From contig WNNJ02002880.1 of the NCBI GenBank assembly GCA_012934845.2, positions 32,038-96,037 of the forward strand: DNA of 64,000 nt, given 5' to 3'. The notes beneath the pieces were generated by a model that worked only from the letters and a program-made list of their open reading frames with translations, ran no database searches and was not told the origin of the DNA. This DNA is from Pomphorhynchus laevis (taxonomy: Eukaryota > Acanthocephala > Palaeacanthocephala > Echinorhynchida > Pomphorhynchidae). Shown piece by piece: positions 24,801-32,134 of this stretch (its first letter is position 1; the number at the start of each line of letters is the position of its first letter). The translations under genes were made by a program, and so were the position numbers.

Positions 24801-26648
24801 TGTTCCTCATCGTGGCAGCCTTTAAAACTCCATGCAGTAAAGCAACTGCAGGAGTGAGCTAACCCCGGACACCCTCCTGTGACAGACCTTGTGTCAGACC
24901 GATCAGAAGCCGTACTTGAAATTTTATCGCTATAACCACCTAATGAACATGTCCTCACAAACTAATAACACAGCTATAGCGTTCACCGAAATCGACGCGG
25001 CAGGATATGTCCCAATTTTGCTGAAAAATGATCAAGGGTTCTAGGCGCTATGAAGGCGTCAGGAAGCAAGTAAGCTCGAACAAAAGCAAAAGCAAAATGA
25101 GAACAAGCCCGAATTTAGTCAAAAAATTTGTATAATATTGCTTAACATTGGCACATTAAAAGGACTTACAGAAGAGCTTACGAGGATGCTAAGAATTAGA
25201 ATGATCGAAATTGGCTCACTGCAAGAGACTAGTCGGAGCAGTGCAAGATCCTACAACATGGAGAGAGAGCGCGACAATAGTGGTTATAAGTTCTTTTACG
25301 ATGGTAATGTCCGGACCAGCAATAGAGTGGGCATTGCAATATCGGAGCGATTCTGTGATGTTATACAAGAGGTTAATCGCTACAACGATCAGCTGATAAA
25401 GATCAATATTGTCACTCTCAATCATACTCTTGATCACATCTATCTGTGATATAGATAAATTTAAATGCAATTATCAACATATACACATCAGCACAGTATA
25501 TAATCAGTTCAAATGAAACTTTCGTTTTTATGTGCGCGAGCACATAAAAAATGTAGCATAACTTATTTAGATAATTAGGGTCTATAAGCTGAGAGTTGCC
25601 AAGTCAACTTAAAAGTGCGAATAATCAATCTTGAAATAAGAGTATTATGACTAGAAGTAAATTACAGCAGAAAGAATTCGAGCTGAATAAGGTGTATTTC
25701 AATAAAAAAATAAAACGTTAAAGCTTTGGGTGATATCCACAAGAAAATATTTCTACTATTGAAAATCGAATAAGTACTGTAACAATGGTGCCGCATTGTT
25801 TGGTTCATATTATACTCGGGTTTTCATGGTAAGATTAAAAGCCGACCGAAAAAGTGAATATAAAGCTAATAGCAACATCACATTGATGATTAAATCAGTT
25901 AACTGAGTCTACGTATTGTTATATAATTATAAAATAAATATTAGATATTAGAACCATCGTCAGCATAAGCGATAGATCTAAACGATGATATCTAAAACGC
26001 AAATAGTCGAAAGTGCTAAACGATTTTGGTCCCGATGATATTATGTCATCTTTCGATTTAAGAGTTTGTGATCAAGTGAAGACTTGATTAAGAAAGAAAG
26101 GTTAAAGAAGCTTTCTTTCTCTATGAACGGATAACGATGTTATTATTTCTCTATGGACAATAACGATGCCATTCAGTAAAACAATATTTCAAATAGGCGA
26201 AACAAAAGGTTCACAGGTCAAAGTAGCATAGTTCTAGACAAGTCTTATATTAACAAATATTAATACCGTTATTCCTAATCAATTGCATTAAAGCAATATA
26301 CGATTGTTGCTTGGTAAAATAAGAAATTCATCATATTTTTGTTAATGTAAAAGCGGCATTCATTTTCAATGCTCAAACGCAATGTTTGTTAAATAAGCAC
26401 AGAAGATTAGTGTTGCTTAGTACAATTAAATTATGTAAAAAATCTTAAATACAATAGAAAATGATATAATTTAAAACATATGAATGTAATTGGAGTTTTA
26501 TTTTAAACTCCAACTTTTATTTTAGTATAAAATCAGGAACAACTTAATTTATGAAGTCATCGTAATACTGACTAAAACCGAAGTAACAATTATAACTTTA
26601 TATCTTACCTAGTAATTGATCGAATCGTTTCTGTGGTCGATTCCACAT
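12467..26648 (-). CDS. HGS: Hrs/HGS (Vps27), ESCRT-0 ubiquitin-sorting subunit, 14 exons
   Basis: This is the only host gene in the window. Coding exons (minus strand, 5' to 3') are 26648-26609, 24583-24499, 23805-23724, 23366-23274, 21989-21869, 20630-20503, 19752-19625, 19567-19345, 18376-18218, 18168-17968, 17477-17276, 15658-15486, 14206-13976 and 12886-12467. They sum to 2286 bases (761 aa plus stop), every junction is GT-AG, and all phases agree. Domains are VHS (about 5-140), FYVE zinc finger (about 161-222, RKHHCRKCG and RVC motifs), UIM (about 262-280), a PSAP motif (373-376), the Hrs helical/coiled-coil domain (about 421-545) and a Ser/Thr/Asn-rich tail. In other animals Hrs binds PI3P and ubiquitinated cargo on early endosomes and recruits ESCRT-I through PSAP-TSG101. 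Order and length match human and fly Hrs, so identity is very secure; the donors of exons 4 and 10 are the weakest calls. Confidence 0.95.
13976..14206 (-). CDS. HGS: HGS exon 13
   Basis: Encodes 77 residues starting [20 protein letters not shown], followed by a Ser/Asn/His-rich low-complexity stretch. Acceptor ctag, donor AAG|GTAAAT. Confidence 0.85.
14930..14955 (+). repeat. Possible Penelope-like 3' motif in HGS intron 12
   Basis: ttgaaaaaggtttcggcaat resembles the stem motif at 63770-63793 but lacks the closing gaaacg. Weak. Confidence 0.25.
15486..15658 (-). CDS. HGS: HGS exon 12 (coiled coil)
   Basis: Encodes [20 protein letters not shown] (first codon split) and on to [11 protein letters not shown]. 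The heptad pattern is rich in Glu, Arg and Leu. It aligns with YYEGLQDKLAQIRDARGAL of human Hrs. Confidence 0.93.
16067..16195. repeat. Diverged ~64-base direct repeat in HGS intron 11
   Basis: Two copies of a unit beginning cgaaatagcaat and containing gatatattagttaa and acaattga (about 16068-16131 and 16136-16195), followed by the tandem repeat at 16264. Confidence 0.6.
16264..16337. repeat. Perfect 37-base tandem duplication in HGS intron 11
   Basis: The unit that begins aatttgtttgcataagaa occurs twice back to back (16264-16300 and 16301-16337). Identical copies indicate a recent replication slip. Confidence 0.85.
17276..17477 (-). CDS. HGS: HGS exon 11 (Hrs helical domain)
   Basis: Encodes [20 protein letters not shown] and on to [13 protein letters not shown]. 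The [14 protein letters not shown] and LNELEERR segments match the RGRSITNDSAVLSL and LNQLDERR parts of the human helical domain, which assembles with STAM. Confidence 0.93.
17968..18168 (-). CDS. HGS: HGS exon 10 (PSAP motif)
   Basis: Encodes [20 protein letters not shown] then SAPSPADT. The PSAP tetrapeptide is at residues 373-376, near the known PSAP of human Hrs (348-351) that binds the UEV domain of TSG101. The donor is a weak GAG|GTTTTG. If it is not used, the frame stops ten codons later, giving a product lacking the helical domain. Confidence 0.85.
18218..18376 (-). CDS. HGS: HGS exon 9
   Basis: Encodes 53 residues starting [20 protein letters not shown], rich in Tyr, Asn and Ser and low in predicted structure. 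Separated from exon 10 by a 49-base intron (18169-18217), by far the smallest in the gene. Confidence 0.85.
18377..19344 (-). other. HGS intron 8, no feature seen
   Basis: AT-rich intron without repeats or frames that I can support. Confidence 0.6.
19345..19567 (-). CDS. HGS: HGS exon 8 (UIM)
   Basis: Contains [20 protein letters not shown], an acidic patch followed by L-x-x-A-L-x-x-S, the ubiquitin-interacting motif, at about residues 262-280 (human Hrs about 258-277). It would bind ubiquitinated cargo. Confidence 0.92.
19625..19752 (-). CDS. HGS: HGS exon 7 (FYVE, second half)
   Basis: Encodes [20 protein letters not shown] and on to [14 protein letters not shown]. With the preceding RK it forms the R(K)HHCRxCG PI3P-binding signature, and the RVC motif follows, with the remaining zinc ligands present. 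Confidence 0.97.
19753..20502 (-). other. HGS intron 6, no feature seen
   Basis: AT-rich intron, nothing supported. Confidence 0.6.
20503..20630 (-). CDS. HGS: HGS exon 6 (FYVE, first half)
   Basis: Encodes [18 protein letters not shown], then [15 protein letters not shown]. It carries the first FYVE cysteine pair (CYRC) and the W-x-x-D lipid-contact motif, shown here as WADG. Ends in RK, completing the basic patch with exon 7. Confidence 0.95.
20631..21868 (-). other. HGS intron 5, no feature seen
   Basis: AT-rich 1.2 kb intron, nothing supported. Confidence 0.6.
21869..21989 (-). CDS. HGS: HGS exon 5 (end of VHS)
   Basis: Encodes [20 protein letters not shown] and on to YLSLKSK. The LLQSWA motif and the closing LK-x-K-G-x-x-FP signature (completed in exon 6) are typical of VHS. 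Confidence 0.9.
21990..23273 (-). other. HGS intron 4, no feature seen
   Basis: AT-rich 1.3 kb intron. The 72 aa minus-strand frame at 22890-23108 has no recognisable domain and no fitting splice phases. Confidence 0.6.
23274..23366 (-). CDS. HGS: HGS exon 4 (VHS)
   Basis: Encodes [20 protein letters not shown] and on to RDFIS. The KNCG motif is a VHS hallmark. The donor was chosen as GTTTGT (ending at 23274) because the next exon needs phase 0; a GTGTTT donor two bases earlier would break the frame. Confidence 0.85.
23724..23805 (-). CDS. HGS: HGS exon 3 (VHS)
   Basis: Encodes [20 protein letters not shown] and on to LALE, matching the NSIKKKVNDKNPHVALYALE block of human Hrs. Donor GTAAGT. 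Confidence 0.9.
24190..24310 (+). repeat. Penelope-like 3' tail fragment in HGS intron 2, hammerhead-like motif
   Basis: ttgaaaagggcttttgctgaaacg at 24257-24280 matches ttgaaaaaggcttcggccgaaacg at 63770-63793, where it sits at the end of a Penelope-like fragment. The form [stem-loop]-GAAAC resembles the stem II and core of hammerhead ribozymes known from Penelope-like elements, but the CTGATGA box is degenerate. Confidence 0.5.
24499..24583 (-). CDS. HGS: HGS exon 2 (VHS)
   Basis: Encodes [20 protein letters not shown] and on to NEI, part of the VHS helices. Acceptor tttag, donor GTTATG. Leaves two bases that join T of exon 3. Confidence 0.85.
24790..25449 (+). mobile_element. RTE-clade LINE fragment (5' part) in HGS intron 1
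   Basis: At 25138-25449 the plus strand encodes [31 protein letters not shown] (catalytic E), [20 protein letters not shown] and [15 protein letters not shown], the start of an RTE/BovB-type APE endonuclease. Upstream (24790-25130) is a GC-richer leader with ctaaccccggacaccctcctgt, likely its 5'UTR. The sequence stops at LDHIYL, so the RT and 3' end are missing. Loss of the 3' part rather than the 5' part is unusual for target-primed insertions and implies a later deletion. The element is antisense to HGS, so its splice sites should not compete. Confidence 0.75.
25450..26608 (-). other. HGS intron 1, remaining part
   Basis: AT-rich, no further feature seen. Confidence 0.5.
26609..26648 (-). 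CDS. HGS: HGS exon 1 (start codon)
   Basis: Encodes [13 protein letters not shown] plus one base, donor GTAAGA. It starts with ATG immediately after AG. The split codon GAT joins exon 2 to give [12 protein letters not shown], matching the FxxLLDKATS start of VHS domains in Hrs. Confidence 0.85.
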
Positions 26649-26665
26649 CTATAATTAGAAATGAG
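26649..26665 (-). promoter_or_regulatory. Splice acceptor directly before the HGS start codon
   Basis: The minus strand reads catttctaattatag then ATG. The AG touches the start codon, so the 5' leader must be joined by splicing: either a spliced leader (trans-splicing, known in nematodes, flatworms, rotifers and others) or a cis intron in the 5'UTR. The sequence alone does not decide. Confidence 0.6.
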
Positions 26666-26938
26666 TATTAGCTTATAATCAAATTATATTGCTTAATATT
26701 CGACCACAACGGTACGCAACAATTTGATATTGGCAAGATAACATCAGCTGAAAATTAAATGCTTACATTTCACATTTTACACATTTTTATATTAGCTTAC
26801 TATCAGTTAACTAGTCTGGCGTTTTTAATTTCACTGAATTAATAAAAGCCATATTTTTAAATCTTATAAATTTAATAGAATTTATTTTTCATCTCAAAAA
26901 AATCTGAAATAGTGTGAGAAAATGCAATTTTAAATTAT

Positions 26939-26974
26939 ATAACACGCATGCAATCTATAATGATTATTTCAATT
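26939..26974 (+). repeat. Direct repeat, copy 1, upstream of HGS
   Basis: The stretch beginning ataacacgcatgcaatctat recurs at 27578, about 36 bases with no mismatch seen. It lies in the 5' flank of HGS. Confidence 0.8.
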
Positions 26975-27577
26975 TAAGTAATATGCAGTGTTTTACAGAA
27001 ATAATTCCTAAATTATATTATAAATAATTGGATTCCTAAATTCAATTGTTTGTAATTTTGAAATCAAAGGCTGAAAATCGTTTTAATTCAGTTAAACTAT
27101 TAAAGAATTATATTAGTCAAATGATCGTGAAATAAGAGAAAAAGTACCGAAACATGAAATATAGGTAGGCAGCAAACTGATGATTTCCACCGATACTGAA
27201 AGGCATCGAAATGGTCTGCTTATAGTAGGATTGAAGATAGTACAGAGTAGCGTCATCGAAATTATTTGATGAAATTAGTCGATCAAATTATTTGACGATA
27301 ACGTATTAGGTATCAAACAAAATACAATATCAATGTACTAATGAAAGTACATTTGATTGAGTAAATCATAAAATATACTTTATTTATTAAAATACACATT
27401 CGTTTATTTAAAAAATCTAAAATTACTTGTCAAATTATAGACTGTAACATTATAAACACTCATCAGTCGCAAGCTAATTTCTCTATATGTGAAATGATGC
27501 GCGAATTATTTAATAAATTACTCAATTATCTGAATATTTAACCATGAAAATCTTCAAATATTTTAAGCAGTAGTTCA

Positions 27578-27613
27578 TAACACGCATGCAATCTATAATG
27601 ATTATTTCAATTA
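27578..27613 (+). repeat. Direct repeat, copy 2, at the 5' edge of the family A LINE
   Basis: Second copy of the repeat at 26939. A shorter echo (taatgattatttcaatt) follows at once. The family A LINE begins right after it, so the repeat may record the insertion or a template jump. Confidence 0.8.
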
Positions 27614-27685
27614 TTTAATGATTATTTCAATTTTGACCTAAAAAAATTTGGTTTCTTATAAACATACAATTTTCACTGAAGTTAA

Positions 27686-28927
27686 ACTGACAATATCAAA
27701 TTGGATATATATGGTGGGGAAAAGTGTAAGAAGCAAGTTAAAAGCCAATGTTTCGCAAGTCCTGTTAAGGACCAATATGTAGAGATAGAGGTGGCATGTT
27801 GCTCTGTGAATTGTAACATATGGTCTAAAATTAATGTTAAAGCGGATGATATTAAAGTAGTTCAATCCGGTAAATTTTGTTGTGGTGTGTGTGCGGCTCG
27901 TAATTGTGAATGGAACACTATTCTTGAGGAAAAATTACAAAATAATATTAAAATGGTGTCAGAGCTTAAGGAGATCGTAACTATGCTACAGAATAGTATT
28001 CTCTCTAGTGCATCTGAGGTAAATTTACAACGAAAAATACAGCATAAGTTACCTGAGGTGGTGGGTGAGGTGAATTCTATAACTTCGAATAAATCCTTCA
28101 ATAATGCAGATATCGATCCAAATGCACATCGATACCCACATGCAGTTAGCAAGACTACATCGTCAGTTACGGGTTTCACTCCTGTTCGTATCTGGAAGAG
28201 AGGTCACTCAAAATCGTATACTGTTCGTCAAACAGAAAATGAACGAACGCTGACTGTCAACACTCACACAGGCAATGATGTTATACAGAACTCAGCTACT
28301 AGTAATGACAGTGTGGTTCTACATAAAGAGTGCGTAAACGAGCACATTAAGGAAGCTCATTTCATATCATCTCAATCAATGAATGCCTCTAGAGCGAGTT
28401 CTCCGGTGCAGCAAATGTCTACTTTCTCACAACTGCGTAAACAGCATGATCCTTTGCGTTCTATTATTTTCGCCAATGTGTCGGAATCAAGCTCTGTCAA
28501 TATCCAAAACCGACTAAATGAAGATTTGTCTAGGGTACGTAATATTCTCACGATCGTTTTGGCACAATCCCCAGAAGAGATAGTATCTAGTATTAAAATA
28601 GTTGCTTTATTCCGCATAGGGAGAAAAATTAACGATCGTCCTAGACTGCTAAAAGCCATTCTGACAGATCCAAAAGCCGTTAAGACCATCTTTAGGAACT
28701 CTTATCGTCTCCAAGGTTCGTCTGCAAGATTGTTAAAAGATCTCGACGTGAATGAACGTAAGCTTCTACGTGAAGCTAAACAATGTTTGAAGTCTCGTAT
28801 TGAAGCTGGTGAGTCAAACTTGACAATTCGAAATTTTCAGGTTGTGCGGAGGAAGACTCAAATACATTGGATGCCTCTACAGGTAGATCATTCAATCCTT
28901 CCTCCGCCGCTCATAAGTCATTGGTAA
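27686..28927 (+). CDS. Family A LINE ORF1 protein (zinc finger + RRM-like domain)
   Basis: N-terminal finger VACCSVNCNIW...FCCGVCAARNCEW (C-x4-C-x-W ... C-G-x-C), a coiled-coil-like stretch (EEKLQNNIKMVSELKEIVTM), a polar linker, and a C-terminal RNA-binding-like domain: SIIFANVSESSSVNIQNRL, IVALFRIGRKINDRPRLLKA, RNSYRLQGSSARLLKD, ending NLTIRNFQVVRRK. The same two-part layout is seen at 37040, 43613, 48990 and 58658. ORF1 proteins bind element RNA. The frame has no ATG before the finger: the likely ATG at 27711 is in another frame, so one indel near the N-terminus is probable. It overlaps the ORF2 start by 61 bases. Confidence 0.8.
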   Translation, partial: TDNIKLDIYGGEKCKKQVKSQCFASPVKDQYVEIEVACCSVNCNIWSKINVKADDIKVVQSGKFCCGVCAARNCEWNTILEEKLQNNIKMVSELKEIVTMLQNSILSSASEVNLQRKIQHKLPEVVGEVNSITSNKSFNNADIDPNAHRYPHAVSKTTSSVTGFTPVRIWKRGHSKSYTVRQTENERTLTVNTHTGNDVIQNSATSNDSVVLHKECVNEHIKEAHFISSQSMNASRASSPVQQMSTFSQLRKQHDPLRSIIFANVSESSSVNIQNRLNEDLSRVRNILTIVLAQSPEEIVSSIKIVALFRIGRKINDRPRLLKAILTDPKAVKTIFRNSYRLQGSSARLLKDLDVNERKLLREAKQCLKSRIEAGESNLTIRNFQVVRRKTQIHWMPLQVDHSILPPPLISHW

Positions 28928-30000
28928 TTTCAAATATTTCATATGTGGATAATAAATGTTTAAGAAATATTGTCCATTACTTCTCCCCATTGTGGTCGGC
29001 TCTTGAGCGACGTAGCGAGGATTATCAGTCATACATACCGATATCGATGGCTCAGCAGACTCTACCCTTAAGCTTAGAATGTTTGTTATTATATACGAAC
29101 GCCCGTAGTCTTCTTCCAAAAATTGACGAATTAAAACTCCGCATTGAGAATTCGCATCCGCTATTAGTTGCTATTACTGAAACATGGCTTCATGATAGAA
29201 TTACTGATGCTGAGATCTGGATTGAAAATTATACATCTTATCGAGTTGACAGATCTATCTGCAAGGGTGGTGGAGTGATTATCTATGTGCATAATAGTTT
29301 AGTGTTTAAATTGCTAGATGTACGAGCGTCCGATGGAATCGAGTTATTGTGGGGTAGTGTGTCTCTTCCTACCCTTGGTTCAGTGACTTTAGGCTTAATC
29401 TATCGCAATCCCACTTCAGATGTCTGTTGCTTGATCGATTACATTCTAGAGTTTGGTTCCAAACCAAATCTTTTTATAGTTGGTGATTTCAACTTAGCGA
29501 CAGTAGATTGGAACACCTACACATCTTCTGTGTGTAGTCCGTCCACATCATTATTTCTTGATATGATTAACTCGCTAAACCTTACCCAACATGTTTCAAA
29601 ATTTACCCGATTTTCCCAAGAAAATCAATCGCTACTTGATATTTGTCTAACATCGAATAAATACATTATACACAAAGTTACGTACTCCGATCCTTTGGGT
29701 AGGTCAGATCACTGTGTTCTCAATTTCTACTCAGATTTTACACGTCCTTCAGCTTGTAGATTACAACAGAATTCTTTAAATTATTTTAAAACTAACTTCG
29801 AACTTGTGCGTCAGAATCTATTAAGTATTTCATGGCTCAGTCCGTTTTATGTTGGGGTTGATAAGGCATGCTATCAGTTAGAAGCCACCCTTATGGAATT
29901 ACTCATACGATTTTCGCCCCGTAAAACCGTTGCAAATCGTATACACCATAAACCTTGGTTTGACAAAGAGTTAAGGAATGCTTTAAAATTAAAAAAATGA
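28867..30000 (+). CDS. Family A LINE ORF2, APE endonuclease part
   Basis: Reads YTNARSLLPKIDEL, LLVAITETWLHD (catalytic E), GGGVIIYVHNS, LGLIYRNPTS, LFIVGDFNLATVDW (D/N), SLLDICLTS and LGRSDHCVL (D/H), the full APE set of CR1-group LINEs. It starts with ATG inside the end of ORF1. It ends in KLKK and TGA after a run of seven A, where it overlaps the RT frame by four bases (ATGA, 29997-30000). Since CR1-type ORF2 is normally one polypeptide, a one-base slip in the A run is the simplest reading. Confidence 0.88.
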   Translation: MDASTGRSFNPSSAAHKSLVISNISYVDNKCLRNIVHYFSPLWSALERRSEDYQSYIPISMAQQTLPLSLECLLLYTNARSLLPKIDELKLRIENSHPLLVAITETWLHDRITDAEIWIENYTSYRVDRSICKGGGVIIYVHNSLVFKLLDVRASDGIELLWGSVSLPTLGSVTLGLIYRNPTSDVCCLIDYILEFGSKPNLFIVGDFNLATVDWNTYTSSVCSPSTSLFLDMINSLNLTQHVSKFTRFSQENQSLLDICLTSNKYIIHKVTYSDPLGRSDHCVLNFYSDFTRPSACRLQQNSLNYFKTNFELVRQNLLSISWLSPFYVGVDKACYQLEATLMELLIRFSPRKTVANRIHHKPWFDKELRNALKLKK

Positions 30001-31814
30001 AATTCCAGTTGTTTTCTAATAATAGTATTGATTACTGTAGGTATAAAGAGGCCAGAAATCGGTTCACATTTCTTAAACGCTTCAAACAATGTCAATTTGA
30101 AGAGAAAATTGCTCAAATGTCAATTCATAATCCTAAATCCGTATTCAATTATGCTAATTTCAACAACAAAAATAAACACATTGGTTCACTTGTTGATACT
30201 GATGGTTGCACATTGATTAAATATGATGACATAGCGAATGCTTTCGCTCAACATTTTTGCATAGGAGTTCGTAAATCCTCCTCCGTCACCAATGCCTCGT
30301 ACTGTCCATCGAATATAAACATTCTTCAGATGTTTTCTGTTAATGATGTAGTGCTAGAGCTCAAGCGGCTTAAATCGTCAGGTTCTATTTGTCCTGATCG
30401 TTTACCACCGGTATTTCTCAAGAATATCGCTGATGTTATCGGCATACCACTATATTGGATTTGTGTCGCCTCCTTGTACTTCGGTTGTGTCCCGATGAAT
30501 TGGAAACTTTCGTTGATAAGGCCCATTTTGAAAAAAGGTGATCCATCTTCAGTTGAAAATTATCGCCCGATAAGTTTAACGTGTGTATTCTGTCGAGTTT
30601 TGGAAAGGATAATATACCACATTCTAAGCGATTATCTAGAATCCAACAAATTATTGTGTAACAATCAACATGGATTTCGAAGGGATCGCTCAACAATCAC
30701 TAATCTCTTGATTGCCCAGAATAGCTGGGGTTCGTTAGTTGATAAGGGCTTTGATGTTGATATATTATTTTTTGATTTTTCAAAAGCGTTTGATATGGTT
30801 CCACATGACATCTTGATTCAGAAAATGCGTGCTCTAAACATTGATCCACTTATTATTCGCTGGATAAAAGAATTTTTATCTAACAGATTCTATCAGGTTG
30901 TTGTAAATGGTTCTCTTTCTGATCCTTATCCGGTCAATGTTGGAGTTCCGCAGGGTTCGGTCCTCGGCCCATTGTTATTCTGTATTTTCATTAATGACCT
31001 TCCTTCCATTTTGAACTCACACTCTCTTTTATATGCAGACGACCTAAAAATTTGGCAGGCTATCCGGTCAGATTCGGACACGGTGCTAGTTCAATCGGAT
31101 ATCGACAGCATTTCCAACTGGGCTTATATGAATGGTCTGTCACTGAATATATCAAAGTGTGCATGTATGCGTTTACAATCACGCAGTCATAGTGTGTATC
31201 CAACTTATCATCTTGAGGATCAGAACATTAAAGTAGTAACTCGTCTTAGCGACCTTGGAATAGTAGTTGCGAATGATTTTTCGACTAGTTGGAATACTGA
31301 GTTGGCTTGCTCGAAAGCAAATCGAATGGTTGGGATGATTCGTAGAACTTTTAGTGTGTTGAGTCCAGTTTCATTTAGAGCACTCGCCAACGCATTTGTG
31401 ATCAGTCATCTTACCTATGCATCACAATGTTCGTTCCCAAGAACAGTATACGAGAAAAGTAGAATTGAAAATGTGCTGCGCCGGGCAACAAAGCTCGTAA
31501 ATTCAGTTAAAGCCTTACCTTATAATGAAAGGCTAAAAAAACTTGGTATGGTTTCTATAAGCGACCTTCGGTTTCGGCGAGATATGTGTTCAACATGGGA
31601 AGCTTTACACAAGGAAAATCACGTCTTAAGAGAATTGATGACTGTTCGGAAAAGTCGGGCTTTGCGTGGACACAATTTTACTTTAGCCCATCGCCGAGTT
31701 ATACGCTCTAAAACTGTACAATTTGGACACCGAATCGTAGGTAAGTGGAACCGATTAAGTGAAGAAATTGTCAACTCAAGATCGGTTTCAGCATTCAAAC
31801 ATAAACTTTTGTGA
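29997..31814 (+). CDS. Family A LINE ORF2, reverse transcriptase part
   Basis: 605 residues uninterrupted: RPILKKGDPSSVENYRPISL, VLERIIY, NQHGFRRDRST, ILFFDFSKAFD (motif A), NVGVPQGSVLGPLLF (motif B), LLYADDLKIW (motif C), SISKCACMR-like KC motif, SDLGIVVANDFS, then the CR1 C-terminus (LRRATKLVNSV, GHRIVGKWNRLSEEIV). All catalytic aspartates are present. It lies one frame away from the endonuclease part. The C-terminal RVxxxWNxLP-type motif and the tail place it in the CR1/L2 group. Confidence 0.9.
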   Translation: MKFQLFSNNSIDYCRYKEARNRFTFLKRFKQCQFEEKIAQMSIHNPKSVFNYANFNNKNKHIGSLVDTDGCTLIKYDDIANAFAQHFCIGVRKSSSVTNASYCPSNINILQMFSVNDVVLELKRLKSSGSICPDRLPPVFLKNIADVIGIPLYWICVASLYFGCVPMNWKLSLIRPILKKGDPSSVENYRPISLTCVFCRVLERIIYHILSDYLESNKLLCNNQHGFRRDRSTITNLLIAQNSWGSLVDKGFDVDILFFDFSKAFDMVPHDILIQKMRALNIDPLIIRWIKEFLSNRFYQVVVNGSLSDPYPVNVGVPQGSVLGPLLFCIFINDLPSILNSHSLLYADDLKIWQAIRSDSDTVLVQSDIDSISNWAYMNGLSLNISKCACMRLQSRSHSVYPTYHLEDQNIKVVTRLSDLGIVVANDFSTSWNTELACSKANRMVGMIRRTFSVLSPVSFRALANAFVISHLTYASQCSFPRTVYEKSRIENVLRRATKLVNSVKALPYNERLKKLGMVSISDLRFRRDMCSTWEALHKENHVLRELMTVRKSRALRGHNFTLAHRRVIRSKTVQFGHRIVGKWNRLSEEIVNSRSVSAFKHKLL

Positions 31815-31913
31815 CTTTTGTTTGTGAGTCTTTTTTTTTCTTTACTTTTCCTTTTCTTTTTTTAACAGTGCAACTGTGAGCTTTGCTCGTCTGTTTGTCG
31901 AAATAATAATAAT
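31815..31913 (+). other. Family A LINE 3'UTR and (AAT)n tail
   Basis: A T-rich stretch, then gagctttgctcgtctg and aataataataat. Similar AAT tails end the copies at 45295, 47440 and, on the minus strand, 56278. Short microsatellite tails instead of poly(A) are usual for CR1/L2. Confidence 0.75.
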
Positions 31914-32134
31914 GCAGCGATTTATTTCCCATTTCGCCTTTCGGCTGGGCAAAATTTAAAATACAATAAATTAAATCAATTACTTGAAATCAGAAATCTG
32001 GCGTCTGAGCATTTAGCGTACGTTGTTATAGATTAATTCTGAAGTTTGAAATCGGGTTATGAGTGCAACGGTGCGCAAGAAAGAAAAGAAAAAAAAATGT
32101 TAAGCATCAATCAAAGTTAGGCGATTTCCTAGTC
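31914..32134. other. No gene seen
   Basis: Contains atttcgcctttcggct (31931-31946), whose complement resembles the Penelope-like stem motif. Otherwise nothing supported. Confidence 0.35.

Larger units (their letters stand above)
27617..31913 (+). mobile_element. Family A (CR1-like) LINE, nearly complete copy
   Basis: ORF1 (27686-28927), ORF2 in two overlapping frames (28867-30000 and 29997-31814), a T-rich 3'UTR and an (AAT)n tail near 31900-31913. All APE and RT catalytic motifs are present. It is the best preserved LINE in the window. The 5' end is estimated from the last repeat before ORF1. Confidence 0.85.
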
